From JAFDWI01 sp964544305 (GTDB taxonomy: Bacteria > Actinomycetota > Acidimicrobiia > Acidimicrobiales > Iamiaceae): DNA of 64,000 nucleotides. A program made the translations under genes and the position numbers. Numbering within the stretch: the first letter of the stretch is position 1; the number at the start of each line of letters is the position of its first letter. Shown in pieces: positions 1-9,726 of the stretch. The notes beneath the pieces were generated by a model, which saw only the letters and a program-made list of their open reading frames with translations, was not told the origin of the DNA and searched no databases. The stretch covers positions 94,748 to 158,747 of the forward strand of contig CAZJAZ010000001.1 in NCBI GenBank assembly GCA_964544305.1. Direction: 5' to 3'.

Positions 1-2071
1 GTGTTCACCAACACGGGCTGCAATGCTGACCGGTCAGAATCATCATGCGGTAGGCATGGGCTTTCTTCCAGAAGTTCCCATTGCCTATCCAGGCTATAAC
101 GCTCGAATTCCAAAGCGTGCGATCGCATTGCCGCGACTGATGCGCGACGCTGGTTTCAGTACCTTTGCAGTTGGAAAGTGGCACCTTGCACCCCGCTGGG
201 AGGTCAGTGCATCCGGGCCATTTTCGCAATGGCCACTTGGCTTGGGTTTTGAGCGCTACTACGGCTTCTTAGCAGGTGACGCGAATCAGTTCGCCCCAGA
301 ATTGATTCGAGACAACAGCCACGTGGAAGCGCCCGCGAGTTGGCACGACGGCTATCACCTCACCGAAGATCTCACCGATCAAGCATTGCGAATGGTGCAA
401 GACGCACAGCAAGCCACACCGGGGAAACCTTTTTTGTTGTGGTTTGCAACCGGGGCACAACATGCTCCACATCAGGCGCCAAAGGAGTGGATTGACCGTT
501 TCGCCGGACACTTCGATGCAGGCTGGGATGTATGGCGTGCACAGGTCATTTATCGTCAACGTGAAATGGGCATTATCCCCGTCGATACGACGCCAAGCGA
601 GCGGCCACCGTGGGTTCCCCCTTGGGACTCATTGGATGCCTCCCGACGAAAGCTTTTTGCTCGAATGATGGAAGTGTATGCGGGCTTTCTTGCTCACACC
701 GATGCACAGATCGGACGATTATTGAGCGGTCTCGACACGTTGGGTTTGAGCGAGAACACGATGGTGATGGTCTGCTCCGACAATGGCGCAAGCGCCGAAG
801 GGGGACCGCATGGGTCCTTCAACGAGATGCGATTTACGCACGACCGACTCGATGACGTTGCGAAAACCGTGGAACGAATCGACGAACTCGGTGGACCAAC
901 GTCCTACGAGCATTATCCGTGGGGCTGGGCATGGGCGGGCAATACGCCGTTCAAGCTCTGGAAGCGCTTCACGTGGCTAGGTGGGGTGCGCGCACCGCTC
1001 ATTGTCCGTTGGCCCAAGCGGATCGACCCCAAGCAAAACGGTTCAGTTCGCAATGAGTTTTGTCATGCAGTCGACATCGCGCCAACGATCCTTGACGCGA
1101 CCTCGGTGAAACGACCTGCATCCATTGACGGGGTATCGCAACGACCATTTGATGGCAAGTCCATCATTACCACATTCGAAAGTCCAGAGCCCGTGGCAAC
1201 GCGTCAACGCCAGTATTTTGAACTTCTGGGTTCGCGAGCGATCTATCTCGACGGCTGGAAGGCAACGACGAATCACGTTGGAGCCCAGATTTCAATTGAA
1301 CGTGAACTGGTAGTTGGAAGTCATAACTTCGCCGATGACAAATGGCATCTCTACGACCTCGCCAATGACTTTGCGGAATGCAACGACCTCGCAGGCCGTC
1401 ACCCTGAACGACTTGAGAAGCTCAAAGCGACCTGGTGGGATGAAGCCGAAGCGAATCAGGTGCTTCCCCTTGACGACACATTCACCGGCCGCGCCATTGC
1501 AATGGAGCCAAACTTGTGGCCAGCAGGCTTCTCCGCAACCTACCGCCCTGGAGGCGGCCCAATCGCCGAAGATTTCCTGCCTCCCATGGGACCTGGATTC
1601 ACGTTGCTTGCCCAAGTCACATGCTTCGAGCCAGAAACTTCTGGCATCGTGTGTGCACTGGGAGACTGGAACAATGGATGGTCCCTCGCTTTTCATGACG
1701 GACTCGTCGTCGCATCAATGTCGTTGTTTGGTGACCGCTTCTGCGTCCGATCTGCGGGTCAGATCGAAGCTGGTGAGCACGAAATTGCCATTGAGTATCG
1801 CCGCCATGCACCAGGCGGTGGACCGCTACGCCTCTTCGTTGATGACGAGTTGCACAATGAAGTCGAGATCCCAACCGACTTACCATTTCGTTGGCAGATC
1901 GGCGGGGCGGGGCTGAGAATCGGACACGACGAAGGCTTGCCGGTTGATCCGGATTATGACACACCATTCCCATTCACTGGTGACGTCGCATTCGTACAGA
2001 TCGACAGTCACGCACTGACGCCTCCTTCGAATGACACGCAACACGTGCACCGACTCGTTGCCCGTGAGTGA
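1..2071 (+). CDS. Sulfatase (arylsulfatase A family), 5' end outside the window
   Basis: The reading frame is open back to base 2 and begins with Cys-Ser-Pro-Thr-Arg-Ala-Ala-Met-Leu-Thr-Gly, the sulfatase signature. Its Cys is the residue converted to formylglycine in active type I sulfatases, so the N-terminus lies upstream of the window and the ATG at base 23 is internal. The second signature, GKWHL, follows about 55 codons later, and a CSDNG segment near base 775 fits the metal-binding Asp-Asn pair. The last ~160 residues form a beta-rich, lectin-like (LamG-type) tail. The enzyme should hydrolyse a sulfate ester, but the substrate cannot be told. Activity needs a formylglycine-generating enzyme, which is not in this window. 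Confidence 0.93.
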   Translation, partial: CSPTRAAMLTGQNHHAVGMGFLPEVPIAYPGYNARIPKRAIALPRLMRDAGFSTFAVGKWHLAPRWEVSASGPFSQWPLGLGFERYYGFLAGDANQFAPELIRDNSHVEAPASWHDGYHLTEDLTDQALRMVQDAQQATPGKPFLLWFATGAQHAPHQAPKEWIDRFAGHFDAGWDVWRAQVIYRQREMGIIPVDTTPSERPPWVPPWDSLDASRRKLFARMMEVYAGFLAHTDAQIGRLLSGLDTLGLSENTMVMVCSDNGASAEGGPHGSFNEMRFTHDRLDDVAKTVERIDELGGPTSYEHYPWGWAWAGNTPFKLWKRFTWLGGVRAPLIVRWPKRIDPKQNGSVRNEFCHAVDIAPTILDATSVKRPASIDGVSQRPFDGKSIITTFESPEPVATRQRQYFELLGSRAIYLDGWKATTNHVGAQISIERELVVGSHNFADDKWHLYDLANDFAECNDLAGRHPERLEKLKATWWDEAEANQVLPLDDTFTGRAIAMEPNLWPAGFSATYRPGGGPIAEDFLPPMGPGFTLLAQVTCFEPETSGIVCALGDWNNGWSLAFHDGLVVASMSLFGDRFCVRSAGQIEAGEHEIAIEYRRHAPGGGPLRLFVDDELHNEVEIPTDLPFRWQIGGAGLRIGHDEGLPVDPDYDTPFPFTGDVAFVQIDSHALTPPSNDTQHVHRLVARE

Positions 2072-2147
2072 AAGCAATGACAAACTGGCTCATTCACTAG
2101 CGTAGAAGCCTCATGATGCGTTTGCGGTTCACTCTTTGGTCAACCAA

Positions 2148-3197
2148 ATGACCACTACCACAGACGTTGGACTTGTCTATCCGCGAGATCTTGCCGCTTG
2201 GCAAGCATGGCAGAACAATCGCCGCCCAATGCTTCAACGGTTACGAGCAACTCGATACGCGCCGGAAGAAACCTGGGTCTTGACATGCGGAGCAAATCCA
2301 GTTGTGGCCGTCGCAGTCGACGGGACGACACCAAGTATCTGCGCCGCACTTGAAAAGCCATGCCGCCACATCGCATCCGAACATCTCGCGATCCTTGATC
2401 GCCGAGCCCGTTTCGACATCCTCGGCGTTGATGCCACTGTCCACAAGTTTTCGAGTATTGAAGAACTTGATCGCCTCTGTCTAGATGTAAAGGTTGCCAT
2501 CACAATTGGCGCACATCTGCCACTGGGCAAAGTGGCACACTCGCTCGTAGAGCGTCGCGGTGGCCACGCATTTGTTGTGCAACACGGACTTCTCACGCCG
2601 CATGCGCCCCCCTTGCCAGCGCAAACAACGTTGCTGGCTTGGAGTGACGCTGACGCTGTATTTTGGAAGTCGTCTCGGCAAGAAATTGAATCAGTGAATG
2701 TGGGAAGTCAGCTTTTTTGGCGCCCCGAACTGTCAACTGAGGCCACGGGTGCGAATGACGAACCGCCGATCTTTCTCGGTCAACTCCACGCGGCTGAGCT
2801 GGAACGCGTTGATCTCATCCGGACATCCGTTCGGTTCTGCCGTCAAAACCATGCGCGGTATCGACCCCACCCATCTGAGCGCGACAAGACTTCACGGCTC
2901 GTGCACTCGGCCATGCGCCGCGGTGGTATCACATTTGACGACACGGCCCAAGCTCTTGACGCCACACGTTCACCGGTGGTCGCCATTTTTTCGAGTGGAT
3001 TGCTTGAAGCGGCAGCCAATGGGCGACCGGCATTCGGCTATCACCCAAGTGCGCCGCCGTGGATTCACGCCTTTTGGGAGCGGTACAACATTGGCAAATG
3101 GGGGAGTGAACCCACCCTTGCGCCCACTCAACCCGAAATTGAACCAGCGCTTCACATCGCAAACGTGATTACCTCATCGATCGGACTTCGGACATGA
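2148..3197 (+). CDS. Glycosyltransferase-like protein (GT-B type, polysaccharide/CDP-glycerol transferase-like)
   Basis: About 349 residues. No family was recognised with certainty. The C-terminal half has YRPHPSE (near base 2870) and, later, a Ser-Ser-Gly-Leu-Leu-Glu-Ala-Ala-Ala-Asn-Gly-Arg-Pro stretch. This HPxE-then-SS..EA pattern is seen in the nucleotide-sugar-binding half of CDP-glycerol glycerophosphotransferase-like and capsule glycosyltransferases. No signal peptide or membrane segment is seen, so it is probably cytoplasmic. The stop overlaps the der start by 4 nt, which implies co-transcription. I chose ATG 2148; an in-frame TTG at 2136 is the alternative, and neither has a strong ribosome site. 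Confidence 0.6.
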   Translation: MTTTTDVGLVYPRDLAAWQAWQNNRRPMLQRLRATRYAPEETWVLTCGANPVVAVAVDGTTPSICAALEKPCRHIASEHLAILDRRARFDILGVDATVHKFSSIEELDRLCLDVKVAITIGAHLPLGKVAHSLVERRGGHAFVVQHGLLTPHAPPLPAQTTLLAWSDADAVFWKSSRQEIESVNVGSQLFWRPELSTEATGANDEPPIFLGQLHAAELERVDLIRTSVRFCRQNHARYRPHPSERDKTSRLVHSAMRRGGITFDDTAQALDATRSPVVAIFSSGLLEAAANGRPAFGYHPSAPPWIHAFWERYNIGKWGSEPTLAPTQPEIEPALHIANVITSSIGLRT

Positions 3198-4552
3198 CCG
3201 AAACACAGACCTCACTTCCGGTGGTCGCAATCGTTGGTCGACCTAATGTCGGAAAATCAACGCTTCTCAACCGGATTATTGGTCGTCGAGAGGCAATCGT
3301 TGAAGCACGACCCGGCGTTACACGCGACCGGAAAGAGGTCGTCGCTGATTGGAACGGCCGATCATTCACCATTGTTGATACCGGCGGTTGGATGCGCGGT
3401 GGCGATGCGCTTGACGAGAAAGTATCGAAGCAATCGGAACGAGCACTTCTTGATGCAGATGTTGCACTGCTCGTCGTCGACACGTCGACGGGGATAACCG
3501 AAGACGACGCGCACGTCGCCGAGCTCCTCCGCGCCAGGAGCGGTCCGACGATGCTCATTGCGAACAAGGTCGATGATGCAGTTCATGAAGGCATGATCTG
3601 GGACTTTCTTGCGTTAGGTCTTGGTGATCCGATTGCGGTGAGCGCACTGCATGGCCGAAATGCAGGTGAACTCCTTGATGCCCTCGTCGAAGTTCTCGAT
3701 GAGCATGTCCCACGCCCCATCGAGACAGATGATGACGGAGTCTCAGGTTCGCTCCGGTCACGTTCAGGCGACAAAGAAGCTGACCGTGTCTTTTCAGTCG
3801 CAATCGTTGGTCGACCCAATGTCGGAAAATCCACCTTGTTCAATCGTCTTATTGGTGACGATCGCTCGGTGGTCCATGACATGCCAGGTACGACTCGAGA
3901 CACCATTGACACGGTTGTGCAAACCGAACATGGTCCAATCAGGTTTGTCGATACCGCAGGTATGCGTCGCCGCAGCAAGGTTGAAGCTGGAACCGAGCGA
4001 TTCTCAATCATTCGAGCTCTGTCCGCGGTTGACACGTCCGATATCGCGCTCTTGGTTATAGACGGGACCGAAGGTGTCACGCATCAAGATCAACGCTTAG
4101 CAGAGCGAGTGGATGCGGCTGGTTGCCCGGTTGTCGTGCTGATCAACAAGTGGGAATTACTTGATGCGGAAACTCGTGAAGCGGTCACAGTCCAGATCGG
4201 GCGGCGGCTTGCATTTCTTGGCGACGCGATTGTGCTGAAAGTTTCGGCGCTTACTGGCAAAGGGGTGCACAAGCTTCTTCCAGCTCTCGCTGATGTGGTG
4301 GTTGCCTACAGCTCACGGGTGCCGACTCGACGGGTCAATGAGATCATGGCGTTGGCCCAAGCAGCCCAACCAGCTCCGCATGGGGCGCGAGTTCTCTATG
4401 CCACACAAGCAGCGAGTGATCCGCCTACCTTTACGTTGTTTACGAATCGAGAACTTCCACGCACCTATATGCGCTATTTGGAACGTTATCTGCGTGACGA
4501 ACTTGGGTTGGGGGCGACCGCGGTCAAGCTTCGCGTTCGACGCCGAAGCTAA
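3194..4552 (+). CDS. der: Ribosome-associated GTPase Der (EngA)
   Basis: 452 residues, the usual Der length. It carries two complete tandem GTPase domains. Each has a GRPNVGKS P-loop (near residues 15 and 205), a switch II motif (DTGGW, DTAGM) and an NKxD-type motif (NKVD, NKWE). A KH-like C-terminal domain of about 100 residues follows. Der is an essential 50S assembly factor. The ATG overlaps the stop of the upstream gene (ATGA), and the stop overlaps the next start (TAATG). In Mycobacterium der sits directly after cmk; here cmk is 50 kb away, so the usual neighbourhood has been broken up. Confidence 0.98.
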   Translation: MTETQTSLPVVAIVGRPNVGKSTLLNRIIGRREAIVEARPGVTRDRKEVVADWNGRSFTIVDTGGWMRGGDALDEKVSKQSERALLDADVALLVVDTSTGITEDDAHVAELLRARSGPTMLIANKVDDAVHEGMIWDFLALGLGDPIAVSALHGRNAGELLDALVEVLDEHVPRPIETDDDGVSGSLRSRSGDKEADRVFSVAIVGRPNVGKSTLFNRLIGDDRSVVHDMPGTTRDTIDTVVQTEHGPIRFVDTAGMRRRSKVEAGTERFSIIRALSAVDTSDIALLVIDGTEGVTHQDQRLAERVDAAGCPVVVLINKWELLDAETREAVTVQIGRRLAFLGDAIVLKVSALTGKGVHKLLPALADVVVAYSSRVPTRRVNEIMALAQAAQPAPHGARVLYATQAASDPPTFTLFTNRELPRTYMRYLERYLRDELGLGATAVKLRVRRRS

Positions 4553-6033
4553 TGGCACGTCCACGCACACTTGCTGGCACGTCACTTGCGTTAGGTGGTG
4601 CGGCGGCTGTCGCATTCCGGCGGCGTCGAAAACGACGCTCACAGTTACAAGAACCGGGTCAACAACCGGTGCAGATGGGTGGCCGAGGCGGCCGCAACGG
4701 AGAAGTCGCGAAAGTCGCGAGCAAGATCGGCGTGGGGTACGGGATCCATCAAGGTCGACGCACTTTCGCTTCGGCGAAACGAAAAGTCGAACTTGACGAC
4801 AAGTTCTTGTTGCAGAGCGCCGAGCAAGTCACCGAAGCTCTCGGCAACCTCAAAGGGGTCATGATGAAGCTCGGCCAAATGGCGAGCTATCTCGACGTGG
4901 GGCTGCCCGAGCCATTGCGTGCAACGCTGAGTCAACTTCAAGCTGGCGCACCACCAATGGCACCACATCTGGCGACAGCGACGTTGGAAGCGTCACTTGG
5001 TGCCCCGGCCAATGAGCTGTTTGCGCAGTGGGACCCACACGCTATTGCCTCGGCTTCGATTGGTCAGGTCCACCGGGCACTCACTCATGATGGGCGGGCC
5101 GTCGCGGTGAAAGTTCAATACCCCGGCATTGCCGAGGCCATGGCCGCTGATCTTGAGAACACCGACATTCTTTTTGCCGCACTTGGCTTTCTGTTTCCGG
5201 CCCTGCAGCCCGAGCCCCTCGTTGCCGAATTGCGAGCACGACTCGCTGAAGAACTCGACTATTCAATTGAAGCCACAAATCAGCACTTCTTCGCGAACGC
5301 CTATCGTGATCACCCGCACATCGTGATACCCGACGTCGTGTCCGAATTGTCAAATGCGACGGTGCTCACAAGCGATCTCATCGTCGGGCGGCGCTTTAGC
5401 GATCTGCAAGCGAGTAGTGATGCAGAGCGCCAAATGGTGGCCGAAACGATTTTCCGTTTTGTGATGCGCTCGTTGTATTCGTTCAAGGCGTTCAATGGCG
5501 ACCCGCATCCCGGGAACTACCTGATCTGTGATGATGGTCGCGTCGCGTTCGTCGATTTCGGGCTCGTCAAGCATTTCACCTCTGATGAAGTTGCATTGTT
5601 CGCGGCCATGCATCAAGCAATCGTGATTGACGATGATGCGGCGGCCTTTCGTCGCCTATTGCTTCAAGCAGGCATCATTACGCCGTCAACACCCCTCAGT
5701 GATGTTCGCCTCCACGACTATTTTGTTGGGTTCTACGAACATCTCATCCACGATGAGCCGACAGCGGTTACCAATGAGTTCGCGACCGGTCTGATCAATC
5801 GAATGTTCGACACGGACGGACCGTTCAGCGATGTGCAACGCCAGCTCAACGTGCCACCGAGTTTTCTTCTTATCCAGCGCATCAACCTGGGTTTGTACGC
5901 ACTCTTTGCCGATCTGGGTGCGTGTGCCAATTGGTCAGCAATTCTCGGCGATATTGTCGATTGGATCAATCACGATCCCGCAACCCAACAAGGGCGTGCA
6001 GAAGCCAGGTGGTGGGCAAATCGTCAAATGTGA
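4552..6033 (+). CDS. ABC1/AarF/UbiB-family atypical protein kinase-like ATPase
   Basis: 493 residues. The family-defining KxGQ motif is present as KLGQMAS near residue 106, the Ala-rich ATP site is followed by VAVKVQYPG near residue 184, the catalytic segment GDPHPGN lies near residue 317, and the metal-binding DFG near residue 335. These mark an ABC1 (AarF/UbiB) protein. The N-terminal ~40 residues are rich in Ala and Arg. Relatives in quinone-making bacteria support ubiquinone or menaquinone lipid handling; in actinobacteria the role is not settled. It is translationally linked to der by a one-base overlap. Confidence 0.9.
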   Translation: MARPRTLAGTSLALGGAAAVAFRRRRKRRSQLQEPGQQPVQMGGRGGRNGEVAKVASKIGVGYGIHQGRRTFASAKRKVELDDKFLLQSAEQVTEALGNLKGVMMKLGQMASYLDVGLPEPLRATLSQLQAGAPPMAPHLATATLEASLGAPANELFAQWDPHAIASASIGQVHRALTHDGRAVAVKVQYPGIAEAMAADLENTDILFAALGFLFPALQPEPLVAELRARLAEELDYSIEATNQHFFANAYRDHPHIVIPDVVSELSNATVLTSDLIVGRRFSDLQASSDAERQMVAETIFRFVMRSLYSFKAFNGDPHPGNYLICDDGRVAFVDFGLVKHFTSDEVALFAAMHQAIVIDDDAAAFRRLLLQAGIITPSTPLSDVRLHDYFVGFYEHLIHDEPTAVTNEFATGLINRMFDTDGPFSDVQRQLNVPPSFLLIQRINLGLYALFADLGACANWSAILGDIVDWINHDPATQQGRAEARWWANRQM

Positions 6034-6119
6034 CAGGCATGACGATCTTGTGACGTTTCGCTGATTGGGCCGTTTGACCCCCGAAGTTGCCCGCTTCATC
6101 GGGGTACCATGTGGGCACC

Positions 6120-7199
6120 ATGGGATTTGTCACTTTGTCGGTGGTTGCTGCGGCTTGCCTTGTCGCGACAACCTTTTGGACTCGTTCTTCACTGGTCCAT
6201 CGGCGCGCGTGGCTCCGTGCGGTCAATGAGTATGGAGCAAACTCCGACGCTGCGGCATTAGCACGGACCGCTTTTCGAAAAGAGGTACATGCGACCGCTG
6301 TCTATGTCGCGCTCCTCGTCGCAACGGGCATTGGCCTTGTCGCAAAAACCCGGAACTCGATTTATGCGCTCTCGTTGGTGCTTGTTCCTGTGGGCTTGTC
6401 GTTGGCGTTCGCAAAAGACTTTTTGCAGTCCGTGAAGATCTCAGCGGAGCGTTTCACTATCGAGCGCAGAGCGGTTGAAGTGCTGACCCAAGAACAACTT
6501 GCCCCCAAAGCGTGGGCGTCTCGTCTTGCACCCGAAGAATTGCCTGATTTCACCGGTTTTGAATTGGGCCGGGTCTATCAGGCTGGCACGGGCATGATGG
6601 CCGGTGACTTCTACGACGTGTTCCGCATAGCGCCAAACCGTGTCGCTGCGGTGATTGGTGACGTAACCGGACACGGCATTGAGGCTTCGATCACCGCCTT
6701 TCAGGCGAAATATTTGCTGCGTGTTTTTCTCCGTCAGTTCCGAGATCCAGCACAGGCCCTTGAAGAGCTCAATCGACAGATCTCGACGATGGAACGCTCA
6801 GAAGAGTTCATATCGCTCGTCGTCGTGGTGTTCGACACGGCCGCTTCCACCATTCGGTATGCATCCGCGGGCCACCCTGCCGCGTGGTTGTGGCATGACC
6901 GAGATGTTCGCCCGTTGCGAGCGACAGGTCCGCTGCTCATGCTTGATCCAAATGGGAGCTACACGAGCAGAGAGATTCCATTGGACAGTGGTGACTTGGT
7001 GCTCATGTACACCGATGGGTTGGCAGAAGCGCGCAATGGCGAGAATCAGTTTGGAGAAGAGCGCATTGCAAACCTGCTGCGACGCGATCCGGGTGCAGAG
7101 CCCGGCGTGATGTGCAAAGCCCTTTTAGAGTCGGCGCGTGATTTTGCGGCAAGCGCGATCAGCGACGATGTGGCGATCCTTGCTGTGCGCCGCACCTGA
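6120..7199 (+). CDS. Membrane-anchored PP2C/SpoIIE-type serine phosphatase (RsbU-like)
   Basis: About 359 residues from ATG 6120. The N-terminus has a hydrophobic helix in the first ~20 residues and two closely spaced helices near residues 60-90, so it is a membrane protein. The C-terminal ~190 residues are a SpoIIE-type phosphatase with the metal-binding motifs GDFYDV, GDVTGHG, TDGLAEA and a final SDD. Such phosphatases usually dephosphorylate anti-sigma-factor antagonists; no partner sigma or anti-sigma gene lies nearby. No sensory PAS or GAF domain separates the membrane part from the catalytic part. An in-frame TTG at 6087 would add 11 residues, but ATG 6120 puts the first helix at the start. 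Confidence 0.88.
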   Translation: MGFVTLSVVAAACLVATTFWTRSSLVHRRAWLRAVNEYGANSDAAALARTAFRKEVHATAVYVALLVATGIGLVAKTRNSIYALSLVLVPVGLSLAFAKDFLQSVKISAERFTIERRAVEVLTQEQLAPKAWASRLAPEELPDFTGFELGRVYQAGTGMMAGDFYDVFRIAPNRVAAVIGDVTGHGIEASITAFQAKYLLRVFLRQFRDPAQALEELNRQISTMERSEEFISLVVVVFDTAASTIRYASAGHPAAWLWHDRDVRPLRATGPLLMLDPNGSYTSREIPLDSGDLVLMYTDGLAEARNGENQFGEERIANLLRRDPGAEPGVMCKALLESARDFAASAISDDVAILAVRRT

Positions 7200-7230
7200 C
7201 GACCTTGCGTGAACATCTAGAGTCGCATGC

Positions 7231-8748
7231 ATGACCGCCGTTGAGGACTTTGTTCATCGGGCAACCCAAGGCAATCTTGCTACCGGTGGGGAGAAGCTCG
7301 CGCAGCAAAATAAGTTGTTTGTGCGAGAGCGCATCGCGTTGCTCTGCGATCCTTCAACTTTTGTTGAAGACGGACTCCTTGCTAACGCCAACGCGCAAGG
7401 CCTCCCTGCAGACGGTGTTGTCACGGGGGTCGGACGAGTCGACGGTCGGGCGGCAGTCATTGTTGCGAATGATCCGACGGTCAAGGCAGGTTCGTGGGGG
7501 GCTCGCACGGTCGAGAAGATGGTACGGGCAACCGAATACGCGCTGGAACATGAGACACCAATTTTTTGGTTGATCGATTCTGCGGGTGCTCGCATTACGG
7601 ACCAGGTCGAACTCTTTCCCGGCCGTCGCGGCGCCGGGCACATTTTTCATAATCAAGTTCGACTCTCAGGTCGGGTTCCACAGATTTGCTGCTTGTTTGG
7701 CCCGTCAGCCGCAGGCGGAGCCTACATTCCCAGTTTTTGTGACATCGTCATCATGGTGGAGGGAAACGCTTCGATGTACCTGGGGTCTCCTCGCATGGCC
7801 GAAATGGTCATTGGGGAGCACACCACGCTCGAAGCAATGGGCGGGGCACGGCTCCACGCAACGGTGTCAGGTTGCGGCGACAATCTGGCCGTAGACGACG
7901 CCGACGCCATTGATCAGGCTCGTGCGTGGTTCAGTTACTTCCCCGATTCGTGGCGTGATCAACCGCCCACCTACATTCCGGCCGAACCGGCACAGGTTTT
8001 TGATCGCGGAATTGTGCCCGCATCTGAAGCCGAGGGCTATGACACGCACGAAGTCATCGACGCATTGGTCGACGCGGACAGCTTCTTTGAGATCAAGCCA
8101 TTGTTTGCCCCGGAACTCGTCTGTGGATTGGGTCGCCTTGATGGCAAGCCGGTGGGAATTATTGCCAATAATCCTGCCGTCAAAGGCGGGGTGTTGTTTG
8201 TTGATTCGGCTGATAAGGCCGCTCGTTTCATTTGGTGCTGCGACGCTTTTGGCATTCCACTCGTGTTCCTCGCGGATGTCCCCGGGTTCATGATCGGCAC
8301 CCAAGTCGAGGCACAAGGAATCATTCGACACGGGGCAAAGATGGTGACCGCCGTGTCTGAAGCAACGGTTCCCAAAATCTGTGTGGTTGTCCGCAAGGCC
8401 TATGGTGCCGGGTTGTACGCCATGTCCGGTCCCGCTTTCGAGCCGATCGCCACGTTGGCGTTGCCGACCGCCAAGATTGCCGTTATGGGACCTGAAGCGG
8501 CCGTGAATGCTGTGTTTGCGAACAAAATTGCGGCCATCGATGACGAGACCGAACGGGCCGCGTTTATCGAAGAGCAGCGAGAGATCTATTCGGACGATGT
8601 GGATCTCATTCGCCTGGCGAGTGAACTGGTTGTTGACGCCGTTGTCCAACCCGAAGCATTACGCAGCGAATTGATTTTGCGCTTTGCCCTTGCGGGCGGA
8701 CGCCGCAGACCTTTCACAGAACGTGTGCATGGCGTTCCACCGGTGTGA
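7231..8748 (+). CDS. Acyl-CoA carboxylase carboxyltransferase (beta) subunit
   Basis: 505 residues with the two-part crotonase-fold architecture of biotin-dependent carboxyltransferases. The N-half has the oxyanion segment ending SAAGGAYIPS and the C-half has DVPGFMIGTQVE and KAYGAGLYAMSG. It transfers CO2 from carboxybiotin to an acyl-CoA such as propionyl-, acetyl- or methylcrotonyl-CoA. No biotin carboxylase or biotin carrier gene is in the window, so the alpha subunit must be elsewhere. The HMG-CoA-lyase-like gene directly downstream makes a methylcrotonyl-CoA (leucine breakdown) role possible, but the sequence alone does not separate this from propionyl-CoA carboxylase. Confidence 0.92.
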   Translation: MTAVEDFVHRATQGNLATGGEKLAQQNKLFVRERIALLCDPSTFVEDGLLANANAQGLPADGVVTGVGRVDGRAAVIVANDPTVKAGSWGARTVEKMVRATEYALEHETPIFWLIDSAGARITDQVELFPGRRGAGHIFHNQVRLSGRVPQICCLFGPSAAGGAYIPSFCDIVIMVEGNASMYLGSPRMAEMVIGEHTTLEAMGGARLHATVSGCGDNLAVDDADAIDQARAWFSYFPDSWRDQPPTYIPAEPAQVFDRGIVPASEAEGYDTHEVIDALVDADSFFEIKPLFAPELVCGLGRLDGKPVGIIANNPAVKGGVLFVDSADKAARFIWCCDAFGIPLVFLADVPGFMIGTQVEAQGIIRHGAKMVTAVSEATVPKICVVVRKAYGAGLYAMSGPAFEPIATLALPTAKIAVMGPEAAVNAVFANKIAAIDDETERAAFIEEQREIYSDDVDLIRLASELVVDAVVQPEALRSELILRFALAGGRRRPFTERVHGVPPV

Positions 8749-8811
8749 TGAGTCTGTTGTGGTGGTGGTGCCAATAGTGGTTTTGGACGTCGGGGCAGGC
8801 ACCATGGAGTC

Positions 8812-9723
8812 ATGACGCACCCGGACAGCCACGCCACGCACGTGGTGGTACGTGACGTTGGTCCACGTGATGGCCTGCAGCCAGAACGTCCAGTCTGTGT
8901 GGATCAACGTGTCGCTTTGATCCAGGGACTTTTTGCCGCAGGTATTCGCAACATTGAAGCGGTGTCGTTTGTGTCTCCCAAAGCGGTTCCAGCAATGGCA
9001 GACGCAGCATTGGTCCTTGAATCGCTTGAGGTCCCGCCAGGGGCCAAAATCACGGCGCTCGTGCCCAATTTGCGTGGTGCGCATGACGCGCTCGAGCACG
9101 CCGTCGACGAATTAACCGTGACGATCTCGGCATCGGAAACCTATAACCAGCACAATGTTCGCCGGTCGATACACGAGTCCATGGGTGAAGTGGAAGCAAT
9201 TTGTCTAATTGCAGATGACGCGAATGTTCCCGTCGATGTTGTGGTGAGTTGTGCGTTCGGTTCCCCCTTTGAAGGTGACATCGGAGCGGAGTCGATCGCC
9301 AAAATGGGGGAGCAGTTGCGGGCGTTGGGGGGGCATGCCATCACCTACGCGGATACAACGGGCATGGCCACGCCCAAGCGTGTTGTCCATCTTCTCGATG
9401 TGACGGGCTGCGATGTGGGCTTGCACTTTCATCAAACCCGTGGAACGGCACTGGTGAACGCGTGGGTCGCGCTTGGTCATGGTGTCCGGCGCTTCGACAC
9501 CTCAGTTGGTGGCCTGGGTGGTTCACCTTTTGCTCCCGGGGCAGCGGGCAATCTCGCCACGGAGGAGTTTGTCGCAATCCTGGATGATTCGGGTTTCTCC
9601 ACCGGTATTGATTTGCCTGCGCTTGTTGAGGTTGCCAGAACACTCGAAGACCTTGTCGGGCACACCGTTCCAAGCACCTTGGTGCATGCGGGGACTCGGG
9701 ATGTTCGAGCGGGGGAGCATTGA
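8812..9723 (+). CDS. Hydroxymethylglutaryl-CoA lyase-like protein (HMGL family)
   Basis: 303 residues in the HMGL-like TIM-barrel family. It begins with VRDVGPRDGLQ, which carries the conserved Arg-Asp pair, and has the HxH metal pair in LHFHQTRG. The signature loop reads GLGGSPFAPGAAGN. In well-studied HMG-CoA lyases the fifth residue of this loop is a catalytic Cys (GGCP); here codon TCA near base 9524 gives Ser. The Asn of the loop is kept. The family splits HMG-CoA to acetyl-CoA and acetoacetate at the end of leucine breakdown. The Cys change leaves the exact reaction open. It lies downstream of a carboxyltransferase gene with a 63-nt gap. Confidence 0.85.
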   Translation: MTHPDSHATHVVVRDVGPRDGLQPERPVCVDQRVALIQGLFAAGIRNIEAVSFVSPKAVPAMADAALVLESLEVPPGAKITALVPNLRGAHDALEHAVDELTVTISASETYNQHNVRRSIHESMGEVEAICLIADDANVPVDVVVSCAFGSPFEGDIGAESIAKMGEQLRALGGHAITYADTTGMATPKRVVHLLDVTGCDVGLHFHQTRGTALVNAWVALGHGVRRFDTSVGGLGGSPFAPGAAGNLATEEFVAILDDSGFSTGIDLPALVEVARTLEDLVGHTVPSTLVHAGTRDVRAGEH

Positions 9724-9726
9724 GCT

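Noticed and set aside
7867..8649. Minus-strand frame of 260 codons opposite the acyl-CoA carboxylase gene
   Set aside because: It has no recognisable motif and lies fully antisense to a strongly conserved gene.
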